From positions 310,001-374,000 of the forward strand of contig NZ_WBMT01000001.1 of assembly GCF_008923185.1 (NCBI RefSeq): DNA of 64,000 nt, read 5' to 3'. The DNA comes from Actinomadura rudentiformis. Lineage in GTDB: Bacteria; Actinomycetota; Actinomycetes; Streptosporangiales; Streptosporangiaceae. The position numbers and the translations under genes are program-made. Positions 51,325 to 58,032 of this stretch are shown here, piece after piece; position 1 is the stretch's first letter; each line of letters begins with the position of its first letter. The notes beneath the pieces are model-generated. The model did not search any database. It worked only from the letters and a program-made list of their open reading frames with translations, and was not told the origin of the DNA.

Positions 51325-52119
51325 TCACCTGCCTCCGCCTTGCCGTGTGCTCCAGGGATAGGGGAACGACTGGAGGTCGGTGTCGAGCCGTTCGGGTGTG
51401 CGGGGAATCCAGGACGCCTTCAGTCGGCGCACGGTCTCCCGGGGAAGCGGCGGATTGACCTTCGTGACATCCGGCTTCGCGGTCGATTGCGTCGCCCAGG
51501 CGAGGGCGATGCGCGGTGCGAGCTCCCGCCACCGCTGCCGGTCGATGTCGTGGAACATCATGGCTCTCAGGTAGGCGTGCCATGTGTGGTAACCGCGTGG
51601 TGGGTCGCCGTTCATGGTGTGCGCCTGCTTGCGGCGAGGATCGTAGAGCACGCCCTGTCCGAACCAGGAGAACGCCGAGACGAGGCGGGGGCTGCGCGGG
51701 TGGTAGAACGCGTCGAAGACGCCCAGCTGGATGCGGGACACCACCTCAAGAGGCTGCTTGATGGGGGCTGCGAAGGCGGTGAAGTTGCCTGGGTAGGCGT
51801 TGGTCTTCACCATCTCCAGCCAGATGTCGGCGATGCTGCCTTTTCCGACCTGGTCGATGTAGGAGTAGATGGCCGCGTAGGCGTCCTTGAGCTCCGGAGG
51901 CTGGCTCACAAGGGTGATCTCGTCGAACTGGTACCAGAGCTCGTTGGCCCGGCGATCGCCGTGCATGCCGGGAACGGGCGGGAATTGCCGGCGGCCTCCG
52001 CCGTCGGCGGCGAGGGCGCGCGGAGCGTTGAGGAGGCCGGCCGTTCCGAGGGCCGCGGCGGCGGTGATGCCGAGAGTGCTCTGGAGGATCTGCCGTCGTC
52101 CAGGGTCAGAAGACGTCAT
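51325..52119 (-). CDS. Tat-exported protein of unknown function, paralog 2
   Basis: 264 residues from the ATG at 52119, with AGGAAGG six bases upstream. Same layout as its neighbour: Tat signal PGRRQILQSTLGITAAAALGTAGLL, RRANELWYQFDEITLVSQPPELKDAYAAI, VFDAFYHPRSPRLVSAFSWFGQGVLYDPRRKQAHTMNGDPPRGY, LRAMMFHDIDRQRWREL, and PPLPRETVRRLKASWIPRTPERLDTDLQSFPYP. Identity is high in these blocks and low in the middle (about residues 85-125), so the two copies have probably specialised. Separated from paralog 1 by three bases and overlapping the monooxygenase gene by 14 bp. Confidence 0.7.
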   Translation of the reverse strand: MTSSDPGRRQILQSTLGITAAAALGTAGLLNAPRALAADGGGRRQFPPVPGMHGDRRANELWYQFDEITLVSQPPELKDAYAAIYSYIDQVGKGSIADIWLEMVKTNAYPGNFTAFAAPIKQPLEVVSRIQLGVFDAFYHPRSPRLVSAFSWFGQGVLYDPRRKQAHTMNGDPPRGYHTWHAYLRAMMFHDIDRQRWRELAPRIALAWATQSTAKPDVTKVNPPLPRETVRRLKASWIPRTPERLDTDLQSFPYPWSTRQGGGR

Positions 52120-53383
52120 GGTCAACCTTCCTGTCAGCCGTTCCGTTCAGGTCATTTCGCACGTCGTAACGCTGGATCCAGGACACGTCCTCGACGAGCG
52201 ACCGCACGGCTCCATTCGAGTCGCGGTGCTCTGCCGGGGTCAGGCGCTGCGAGCCGCCGTCGCGGGAGGCTGCTTGGACTCGGGCCGCGTGAGGACGGCG
52301 GATCGACTCGTAGCGGCTCAGAGCGGCAGTGATCTGCCGGTGCCTCTCGCTCCCCGGATGCGCGTGGGTTCCGAGATAGGCGCCGTCTCCCGGATGAGTG
52401 GTGAAGGCTCTGGACAAGCAGTGAGCGAGCACGACCGCGTCCTCCAGGGCCTGGCTGGCGCCTTGGCCGTGGTGGGGAAGCATGGGATGAGCCGCATCAC
52501 CCAGCAGGGTGACCCGGCCGGACCCCCAGCTCGGCAGGGGCGCCCGGTCGTAGAGCACCCAGCACCCGACCTCGCCGGCGGCGGCGAGGATCTTCCTGGC
52601 CTCGGGCGCCCAGTCGGCGAACGCCGCCCTGACCTCTTCCGGATGAACCGTGTGACTCCACGACTCGCCCCGGCGACCGGGAGCCGCGACGATCGCCACG
52701 AACGTCAGGAACCGTCCCCCTCGCACCGGGTAGCCGAGCAGCCGGGACGCAGGTCCAGGCCAGATCAGGATCGTGTCGCACGGCAGTCCGTCCAGGCCGC
52801 TGGTCGGGACGAGGCCGCGATATGCGCTCGTTCCCGAGAACACGGGTGTTTCCGGCCCGGCGACCGCCCGGCGGACCACCGAGTGGACGCCGTCCGCGCC
52901 CACCAACACATCCGCGTGTGCGGTCTCGCCGCCGGCGAAGGTGAGACGCACCCCGCCGTCTCCGCGCCCGCCATCGGCCTCGTGGTGGAAGCCGGTGACC
53001 TGGTGGTTCAGGTGCAGCCGTCCAGGCGGGAGCTGCTCAGCGAGAAGGCGATGCAGGTCCCTTCGATGAACGGTGTAGAAGGGCGCGCCGAAGTGTTCTT
53101 CCCAGGCATCGCCCATCGGCTGCCGGGAGAGCGTTCGTCCGCTGTTCCAGTCACGCACCTCCAGAGCGGCCGGTCGGACGGCGGCTTCCGCGAGCGGCTC
53201 TGAGAGGCCCCAGCTCTGCAGGATCCGGCTGCCGTTGGAGCCCAGATGAAGACCGACGCCGACTTCGCCGAGCTCCGGTGCCTGCTCGTATATGTCGGCT
53301 CTTACACCTTTACGAGCCAGCGCCAGTGCCGCGGCGAGACCGCCGAGTCCGGCGCCGACTATCGCCACCCTGGGGGTATGCAT
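52106..53383 (-). CDS. FAD-dependent monooxygenase (salicylate hydroxylase-like)
   Basis: 425 residues from the ATG at 53383, with GGGAG nine bases upstream. Class A flavin monooxygenase: RVAIVGAGLGGLAAALALARKGVRADIYEQ (GxGxxG dinucleotide fold), VLVGADGVHSVVRRAV (the DG motif) and GRVTLLGDAAHPMLPHHGQGASQALEDAVVLAHCL (the GD motif). It uses NAD(P)H and O2 to hydroxylate an aromatic or other electron-rich substrate. It is the first gene of the ten-gene operon, so the ebo-type product is probably oxidised. The promoter region in the divergent gap carries two 7-bp repeats at 11-bp pitch pointing at this gene. Confidence 0.9.
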   Translation of the reverse strand: MHTPRVAIVGAGLGGLAAALALARKGVRADIYEQAPELGEVGVGLHLGSNGSRILQSWGLSEPLAEAAVRPAALEVRDWNSGRTLSRQPMGDAWEEHFGAPFYTVHRRDLHRLLAEQLPPGRLHLNHQVTGFHHEADGGRGDGGVRLTFAGGETAHADVLVGADGVHSVVRRAVAGPETPVFSGTSAYRGLVPTSGLDGLPCDTILIWPGPASRLLGYPVRGGRFLTFVAIVAAPGRRGESWSHTVHPEEVRAAFADWAPEARKILAAAGEVGCWVLYDRAPLPSWGSGRVTLLGDAAHPMLPHHGQGASQALEDAVVLAHCLSRAFTTHPGDGAYLGTHAHPGSERHRQITAALSRYESIRRPHAARVQAASRDGGSQRLTPAEHRDSNGAVRSLVEDVSWIQRYDVRNDLNGTADRKVDHDVF

Positions 53384-53418
53384 TGTCAGATCTCCCACGT
53401 CATGGTGTAAATGAGTCC

Positions 53419-53452
53419 AATCTAGAACTGAGCGCTTTCACTCCGCTTTCAC
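53419..53452 (-). promoter_or_regulatory. SARP-type direct repeats before the monooxygenase/ebo operon
   Basis: On the minus strand GTGAAAG occurs at 53452-53446 and again at 53441-53435, an 11-bp pitch (spacer CGGA). Eight bases after the second copy comes TCTAGA (53426-53421), and TAGATT (53424-53419) is a fair -10. SARP activators bind two or three 7-bp direct repeats at 11-bp pitch that end 8 bp before the -10. The same heptamer is used for the lasso operon on the other strand. Confidence 0.6.
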
Positions 53453-53479
53453 AAGCACTATTAGGAGGTCAGAGGGGTT

Positions 53480-53522
53480 CTGAAAGGCGAATGTAAGCAG
53501 AGTGAAAGCGGTCGCGCATTAG
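53480..53522 (+). promoter_or_regulatory. SARP-type direct repeats before the lasso peptide operon
   Basis: Three heptamers at exact 11-bp pitch: CTGAAAG (53480-53486), ATGTAAG (53491-53497) and GTGAAAG (53502-53508), with four-base spacers. CATTAG (53517-53522) follows after eight bases as the probable -10. The -35 region has no good hexamer, typical for an activator-dependent promoter. The arrangement matches SARP boxes, and a SARP gene lies at 60486-61250. Confidence 0.65.
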
Positions 53523-53597
53523 CGTTTGGCTCAGTTCGGGTTCCGAGGCGTTCGGATCCCGGAGACGAGTCATCGAGGACGGGAAGGAGGCACCGCT

Positions 53598-53714
53598 ATG
53601 GAGACGGTCTACACGCCCCCCACGCTGGCCGAGGTCGGAGACTTCGCCGAGGTCACCCTGCGCCAGGGCACCTGGGGCTGGGACGACTACGACCAGTGCT
53701 GGATCCTTTGCTGA
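53598..53714 (+). CDS. lasA: Lasso peptide precursor, class IV-like
   Basis: 38 residues from the ATG at 53598, with AAGGAGG seven bases upstream; a longer frame upstream is not needed. The leader has the RRE-recognition motif Y5-x-x-P8-x-L10-x3-G14 (YTPPTLAEVG), and Thr20 at the penultimate leader position, as protease and cyclase require. The core is then residues 22-38, RQGTWGWDDYDQCWILC: Arg1 would close a ring with Asp8 (or Asp9), and Cys13 and Cys17 can form a tail disulfide. It matches LP2006 (class IV) in length, Trp5-Gly6, acidic residue 8 and Cys-X3-Cys ending. Arg at core position 1 is unusual. It is the first gene of the lasso operon. Confidence 0.88.
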   Translation: METVYTPPTLAEVGDFAEVTLRQGTWGWDDYDQCWILC

Positions 53715-53725
53715 GCACCGCAGAT

Positions 53726-53750
53726 GACCCCGTGATCTGATCGCGGGGTC
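53726..53750 (+). terminator. Possible attenuator hairpin after lasA
   Basis: GACCCCG (53726-53732) pairs with CGGGGTC (53744-53750) around an 11-base loop, 11 bp past the lasA stop. A partial terminator here would keep precursor mRNA in excess over enzyme mRNA, a common arrangement in peptide clusters. No T-run follows. Confidence 0.45.
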
Positions 53751-53787
53751 GCCGGTCACATCAGCGAGCCGCGCCGGCGCCGTGAAG

Positions 53788-53842
53788 GCGGTGCCGGCGC
53801 GGTGCCAGCGCGGTGCCAGCGCGGTGCCAGCGCGGTGCCGGC
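53788..53842. repeat. 11-bp tandem repeat, five copies, between lasA and lasC
   Basis: GCGGTGCCRGC is repeated five times without interruption (R is G in copies 1 and 5, A in copies 2-4). It lies in the untranslated space before lasC. The pitch is one helical turn. It may be slippage or a binding or RNA-structure element. Confidence 0.8.
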
Positions 53843-53911
53843 CCTTCTCTCGTGGAGCGCGGTCTCTTTGTGGTGCGGTACTCATGCCGCCGGACTGATA
53901 CGGGATGCGTC

Positions 53912-55765
53912 GTGGAATTTTTTGTGCTGCCGGACAACGAGGCCGCGGGACCCGTCGTCTCATCCGCGTCCGATGAACGATCTCGATTGCAGGTCATTTC
54001 ACACGCGTCCGGACGCCCCTGGGTCGTCGGCCGATGGCCGCGGGACGAATTCTCCTTCGTCGCGGCCGGGCAGCGGCGGCTTCTTGTTTTCGGATGCTTC
54101 TCCGCGTCCTACGAGATGCTCGAATCCGCATTGAAAAGAATGGACGACCTGAGCGATGTGGACCGGCTGGCCCGCTCCCTGGCCGGCAGCTTTCATCTGG
54201 TCGTCGCCATCGACGGATGGGTACGGGCACAGGGCAGCCACTCGACGGCCTGCCAGATCTTCCACACCAGGGTCGGATCGCTGGCTGTGGCGGCCAACCG
54301 GCCCGACAGCCTGGCTCGGCTCACCGGGGCCGGTATGGCGGAGGACGTGCTCGCCATCCACATGCTGGCGCCCTCCGCGCCCTATCCGCTGAACGAACGC
54401 AGCGTGTGGCAAGGAGTCGAGGCACTGCCCCTCGGTCACTACCTGGAACTGGCGCCGGGCGGCCAGGGCCGTCCGGTCCGCTGGTGGCGGCCGCCCTCAC
54501 CGGACGTCCCACTGGAGGAAGGCGCCGATCGGGTGCGTGAAGCGCTTGAACAGGCTGTGGGGGCTCGTCTGGTCAGGGGCGGAACGGTCAGCGCAGACCT
54601 GTCGGGCGGTCTGGACTCCACCAGCATCTGCTTCCTCGCAGCACCTCGGGCGGAGTCCTTCATGACGATCCATCGGGAGTCCGGGGACACCGGCAACGAC
54701 GACCGGCTCTGGGCCGACCGGGCCGTAGCGGCCATGCCCCGCGCCGAGCACATCGTTCTGCCCGCGCAAGGGGTACCGCCGATGTTCGCCGGCCTGAGCG
54801 GTCCTGACTCCGATGCGGAGGCTCCGTTCAGCAGACTGCACGTACGGGAGAAGATCCGGCATACCGCCCGGGTCATCTCCGACGGCGGCTCCAGCGTGCA
54901 CATGACCGGCGACGGTGGTGACGAACTGTTCTTCGCCAGTCCGGCTTTCATCCACACGCTCGCGCGCAGGAGACCGCTCAAAGCGGCCCGGAAGATGCGT
55001 GTCGACCGTGCCATCTTCCGTTGGAAGCTCGGCGCCACCGTGCGCGAGATGCTGGACAACCGTTCCTATGGAACGTGGCTGGCGGAGTGTGCACGGTCGC
55101 TCACCGATCCGCTTCCCAAACCGTTCGAGAGTCCGGAGATCGGCTGGGACGCGTCGGTGCGGATGCCCACCTGGGCGGCACCCGCGGCCGTTGACGCCGT
55201 GCGCCGGATGGTGGCTGCGGCGTCCGGCTCCGAGCCGATGTCGCCGCTGCGAAGCGAGCACACCGCGCTTCGGGGCGTGCGCAAGGGGGGCGAGGTCATA
55301 CGGCGCACCGGCCGCGTCACCTCGTTGTACGGGATCAGCTGGCAGGCACCGTTCCTCGACGATCGGGTCATTGACGCGGCCCTGTCGATCCGGATCGAGG
55401 ATCGAGCCGGGAGCGGCGGCTACAAGCCCGCGCTCATCCGGGTGATGCGCGGTGCCGTCCCCGAGGAGATCCTCCACCGCGAGACGAAGGCCGAGTTCAG
55501 CCAGAGCGCGTACGCCGGACTTCGGAAGAACCGCGGCGAGCTGCTCGATCTGTGCGACGACATGAGGCTGGCCGAACTCGGGCTGATCGACGCTGACGCC
55601 TTCCGCGCGGCCGTGCTCGGCCTCTACCCGAACTCTCAGGGCATCCTCTTCCTCCTGCGCACCCTGTCGTGCGAGATGTGGCTCAGGTCCCTTCCCGGAG
55701 GAAAGCCGTCCCCCGAAGGAAAGCCGATCACCGAAGGAACCCCGATCATCGAAGGAGCGCCATGA
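53912..55765 (+). CDS. lasC: Lasso macrolactam synthetase (asparagine synthetase-like)
   Basis: 617 residues from the GTG at 53912; cyclases of this family start EF.VLPD, which fits EFFVLPDNEAAG, although the ribosome site is weak. The N-terminal glutaminase-like domain lacks the catalytic Cys, as usual. The ATP-binding PP-loop is SADLSGGLDSTS (Ser231-Ser236), and TGDGGDELFF follows. It adenylates the core Asp side chain and closes the ring with the core N-terminus. The tail is a repeat of six residues (GGKPSP, EGKPIT, EGTPII, EGAP) encoded by an 18-bp DNA repeat that runs into the ribosome site of the next gene. Overlaps lasB1 as ATGA. Confidence 0.9.
   Translation: MEFFVLPDNEAAGPVVSSASDERSRLQVISHASGRPWVVGRWPRDEFSFVAAGQRRLLVFGCFSASYEMLESALKRMDDLSDVDRLARSLAGSFHLVVAIDGWVRAQGSHSTACQIFHTRVGSLAVAANRPDSLARLTGAGMAEDVLAIHMLAPSAPYPLNERSVWQGVEALPLGHYLELAPGGQGRPVRWWRPPSPDVPLEEGADRVREALEQAVGARLVRGGTVSADLSGGLDSTSICFLAAPRAESFMTIHRESGDTGNDDRLWADRAVAAMPRAEHIVLPAQGVPPMFAGLSGPDSDAEAPFSRLHVREKIRHTARVISDGGSSVHMTGDGGDELFFASPAFIHTLARRRPLKAARKMRVDRAIFRWKLGATVREMLDNRSYGTWLAECARSLTDPLPKPFESPEIGWDASVRMPTWAAPAAVDAVRRMVAAASGSEPMSPLRSEHTALRGVRKGGEVIRRTGRVTSLYGISWQAPFLDDRVIDAALSIRIEDRAGSGGYKPALIRVMRGAVPEEILHRETKAEFSQSAYAGLRKNRGELLDLCDDMRLAELGLIDADAFRAAVLGLYPNSQGILFLLRTLSCEMWLRSLPGGKPSPEGKPITEGTPIIEGAP
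55695..55761 (+). repeat. 18-bp tandem repeat at the end of lasC
   Basis: CCGAAGGAAAGCCGATCA-type units start at 55695, 55713, 55731 and 55749 (the last partial). Each holds a GAAGGA or GGAGGA core; the last one supplies the ribosome-binding site for lasB1 at 55762. Confidence 0.8.
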
Positions 55766-56019
55766 GACTCGGCCTCTCCCCCCACGTCTCCATGACCGAG
55801 ACGGAGCACGGCATGGTCCTCCTCGACGAGAAGACCGGCCGTTACTGGCAGACCAACGCCACCGGCGCCGCGGTCGTGCGGCTCCTCGCCGGAGGCGCGA
55901 CCGTCGAGGAGGCGACCGAGGCGCTGGCACACCGGTACCCGTCGGCCGCCGACCGGGTGGCGGCCGACGTCGACACCCTCGTTCGATCACTGAAGGAGAC
56001 CGGGATGGTGGCGTCATGA
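55762..56019 (+). CDS. lasB1: RiPP recognition element protein (PqqD-like, B1)
   Basis: 85 residues. PqqD fold: RLGLSPHVSMTETEHGMVLLDEKTGRYWQTNATGAAVVRLLAGGATVEEATEALAHRYPSAADRVAADVDTLVRSLKETGMV, with three short strands and three helices. It binds the precursor leader (YxxPxL..G) and delivers it to the protease. Start and stop overlap both neighbours (ATGA at each end), as is typical for the split B1-B2 lasso system of actinobacteria. Confidence 0.92.
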   Translation: MRLGLSPHVSMTETEHGMVLLDEKTGRYWQTNATGAAVVRLLAGGATVEEATEALAHRYPSAADRVAADVDTLVRSLKETGMVAS

Positions 56020-56432
56020 CCATGCCTGTCGGCCTGGAGCCGTCAGTGCGCCTGTCGTGGCGCCGGCGGATCGCCGCCCGGTTCGCCGTCGCCTCGGCGA
56101 GTGTCCTGATGCGCCTGCCTCCTCGCCGGCTCCGGCAGGTGCTGGGCGTCCTGAGCCGTCGCGCGGCTCCCGCCACCAAGGACCAGGCCCTCGCCGCCCG
56201 CAACGCCGTGGTCAGCGTGAGCGTCCGCTGCGCGGGACAGGGCTGTCTGCAGCGATCGGTGGCGACGGTGCTGCTGTGCAGGCTCGGAGGCACGTGGCCC
56301 GACTGGTGCACAGGCGTGCTCACCGACCCGTTCCGGGCGCACGCATGGGTGGAGGCGGAGGGAATCCCGGTCGGCGAGGGAACAGGGATGCCGCCGTTCA
56401 GGAAGCTCATCACCGTCTCGGTTCGCCGCTGA
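56016..56432 (+). CDS. lasB2: Lasso leader peptidase (transglutaminase-like, B2)
   Basis: 138 residues. The lasso transglutaminase-like protease fold: an N-terminal helical region (ASVLMRLPPRRLRQVLGVLS), then CLQRSVATVLLCRLGG with the catalytic Cys77, a WCTGVLTDPFRAHAWVEAEG strand with catalytic His109, and a final GEGTGMPPFRKLI. Together with B1 it removes the 21-residue leader after Thr-Leu. The Cys/His pair is intact, so the gene should be active. Confidence 0.92.
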   Translation: MTMPVGLEPSVRLSWRRRIAARFAVASASVLMRLPPRRLRQVLGVLSRRAAPATKDQALAARNAVVSVSVRCAGQGCLQRSVATVLLCRLGGTWPDWCTGVLTDPFRAHAWVEAEGIPVGEGTGMPPFRKLITVSVRR

Positions 56433-56458
56433 CCGCCGGACCGCAAGGAGTCGCTTCA

Positions 56459-57049
56459 ATGAAGGACTACGTTCTGCTGGGTGCACAATGGTCGCTGGCC
56501 ACCGTCTTCGCCCTGGCTGTGATCACCAAGGTGCGCAGTGCGGCGGGCTTCCGTGCTTACCGGACCACCGTGCGGACGTTGACCAAACTCTCCGAACGGA
56601 CCGCGCTCGGCGTCGCGGTGGGAGTGCTGGCGTGCGAAGCGGGCGCCGTTCTCCTGCTCGCCCTGCCCGTCATGCCGTTGGCGGGCTTGCTCTTGGCCGC
56701 CGGCCTGCTTCTGGTCTTCATGGGTGCGGTCTTCCGTGCCGTACGGAAGGGTGTCTTCGCCGAGTGCGGTTGCTTCGGAGACCGAAGTTCGGTCCTGAGC
56801 TATCCCCTTCTCGTGCGGAACGCGCTGTTGCTGATGGTCGCGATGATGGGACTGGCTCTGGAGTCGTCGGCCGCGTCAGGGGACGTGGAGGCACTGCCCG
56901 CAGGGATCGCCGTGGCCGTCGGCCTCGCCTTGGGGACCGGCTTCGTCCGTTACTACGACGTCCTGGTCACCAAGGTCCTCATGAGGGTGGATCCCACGGC
57001 CGGCGGAGGAGCGGCGTCAGCCGGGGCACGGGCGGCGGACGCCAAATGA
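56459..57049 (+). CDS. MauE/DoxX-like membrane protein
   Basis: 196 residues from the ATG at 56459. Four main hydrophobic segments (about residues 5-25, 47-68, 70-92 and 118-135). ITKVRSAAGFRAYR and VFAECGCFGDRSS with paired Cys (CGCFG) are the signature of MauE-type membrane proteins. MauE helps disulfide formation in methylamine dehydrogenase; MauE-like genes occur in gene clusters whose products need disulfides. That suits the predicted Cys13-Cys17 bond of the lasso product. Role inferred from context. Overlaps the ABC ATPase start (ATGA). Confidence 0.82.
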   Translation: MKDYVLLGAQWSLATVFALAVITKVRSAAGFRAYRTTVRTLTKLSERTALGVAVGVLACEAGAVLLLALPVMPLAGLLLAAGLLLVFMGAVFRAVRKGVFAECGCFGDRSSVLSYPLLVRNALLLMVAMMGLALESSAASGDVEALPAGIAVAVGLALGTGFVRYYDVLVTKVLMRVDPTAGGGAASAGARAADAK

Positions 57050-58032
57050 ACCCGGCGGGCGGCGGCGAACCAATGATCGTGGCGCGGGGGATCGGCAAGC
57101 GCTACGGCTCGGTCACCGCGCTCGACGGCGTCGACCTCGATGTTCACCAGGGCTCCGTGCACGGCCTGCTCGGCCACAACGGCGCGGGGAAGACGACCTT
57201 GGTGAGGATCCTCACGGCGCAGACCAGACCGAGCGCCGGGCGGGCGACGGTGTCGGGCTTCGACGTGGTCGACCAGCCGGAACGGCTCCGTCGGAAGATC
57301 GGCTTGACCGGGCAGTTCGCCAGCGTCGATGAACAGCTGTCCGGCAGGGACAACCTGATCCTGATCGCCCGGCTGCTGGGGGCGGGCCGCCGCCAGGCCC
57401 GCGCACGCGCCGACGAACTGCTGGAGTCGTTCGGTCTGGTGGACGCGGCGGGCCGCCTCGCCCGGACGTTCTCAGGAGGCATGCGGCGGCGGCTCGACCT
57501 CGCGGCGAGCCTGGTGGGCCGTCCCGCCGTGGTGTTCTTGGACGAACCCACCACGGGCCTGGATCCGGCAGCCAGGTTGAACGTCTGGCAGATCGTGCGT
57601 GACCTCGTGCGGGACGGCGCGACGGTTCTGCTGACCTCGCAGTATCTGGACGAGATCGATCGGCTTTCAGAATCACTCACCGTGCTGTCGGACGGCCGGA
57701 TCCTCGCCGCGGGCTCGCCGATGGAGCTCAAACACCAGGTGGGGAGGCGTACGGCCGTGGTGCGGTTCGAGGCCGTCGCAGATCTCAAGGTGGCCGGCCC
57801 GGTGTTGTCCGGGAGCGGCCTGCGTCCCGCGCTCGACGAGGCGCGTACTTCCGTGACCGTTCCGGTGGAGACCTCCCGCGACATCGCGACGATCGTGCGC
57901 GCGCTCGACGACGCCGGTCTTGAGCTGAGCGAGTTGCAGGTGGCTGAGCCGACCCTGGACGAGGTCTATCTCTCCTTGATGTCCGCGGCGGCACAGTCGG
58001 CCGGGTCAGAACGAGCGGAGGCGGTTAAATGA
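57046..58032 (+). CDS. ABC exporter ATP-binding protein (DrrA type)
   Basis: 328 residues. ABC domain: LLGHNGAGKTTLVRILT (Walker A), QFASVDEQLSGRDNL (Q-loop region), FSGGMRRRLDLAASLVGRPAVVFLDEPTTGLDP (signature and Walker B) and VLLTSQYLDEIDRL (H-loop position is Gln-Tyr, as in DrrA). The C-terminal domain, about 100 residues, is the DrrA-type extension. With the following permease it probably exports the mature lasso peptide and gives self-protection. Confidence 0.92.
   Translation: MNPAGGGEPMIVARGIGKRYGSVTALDGVDLDVHQGSVHGLLGHNGAGKTTLVRILTAQTRPSAGRATVSGFDVVDQPERLRRKIGLTGQFASVDEQLSGRDNLILIARLLGAGRRQARARADELLESFGLVDAAGRLARTFSGGMRRRLDLAASLVGRPAVVFLDEPTTGLDPAARLNVWQIVRDLVRDGATVLLTSQYLDEIDRLSESLTVLSDGRILAAGSPMELKHQVGRRTAVVRFEAVADLKVAGPVLSGSGLRPALDEARTSVTVPVETSRDIATIVRALDDAGLELSELQVAEPTLDEVYLSLMSAAAQSAGSERAEAVK

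Noticed and set aside
53598..53714. Lasso core starting at Gly24 (15 residues, ring to Asp7 or Asp9 of that numbering)
   Set aside because: Gly is the commonest first residue, but this start places Thr20 at leader position -4 instead of -2 and breaks the alignment with LP2006. It is kept only as an alternative to test by mass.
53813..53911. Upstream start for the lasso cyclase at 53813
   Set aside because: The added residues come from the 11-bp repeat array and do not resemble cyclase N-termini; the GTG at 53912 gives the expected EFFVLPD start.
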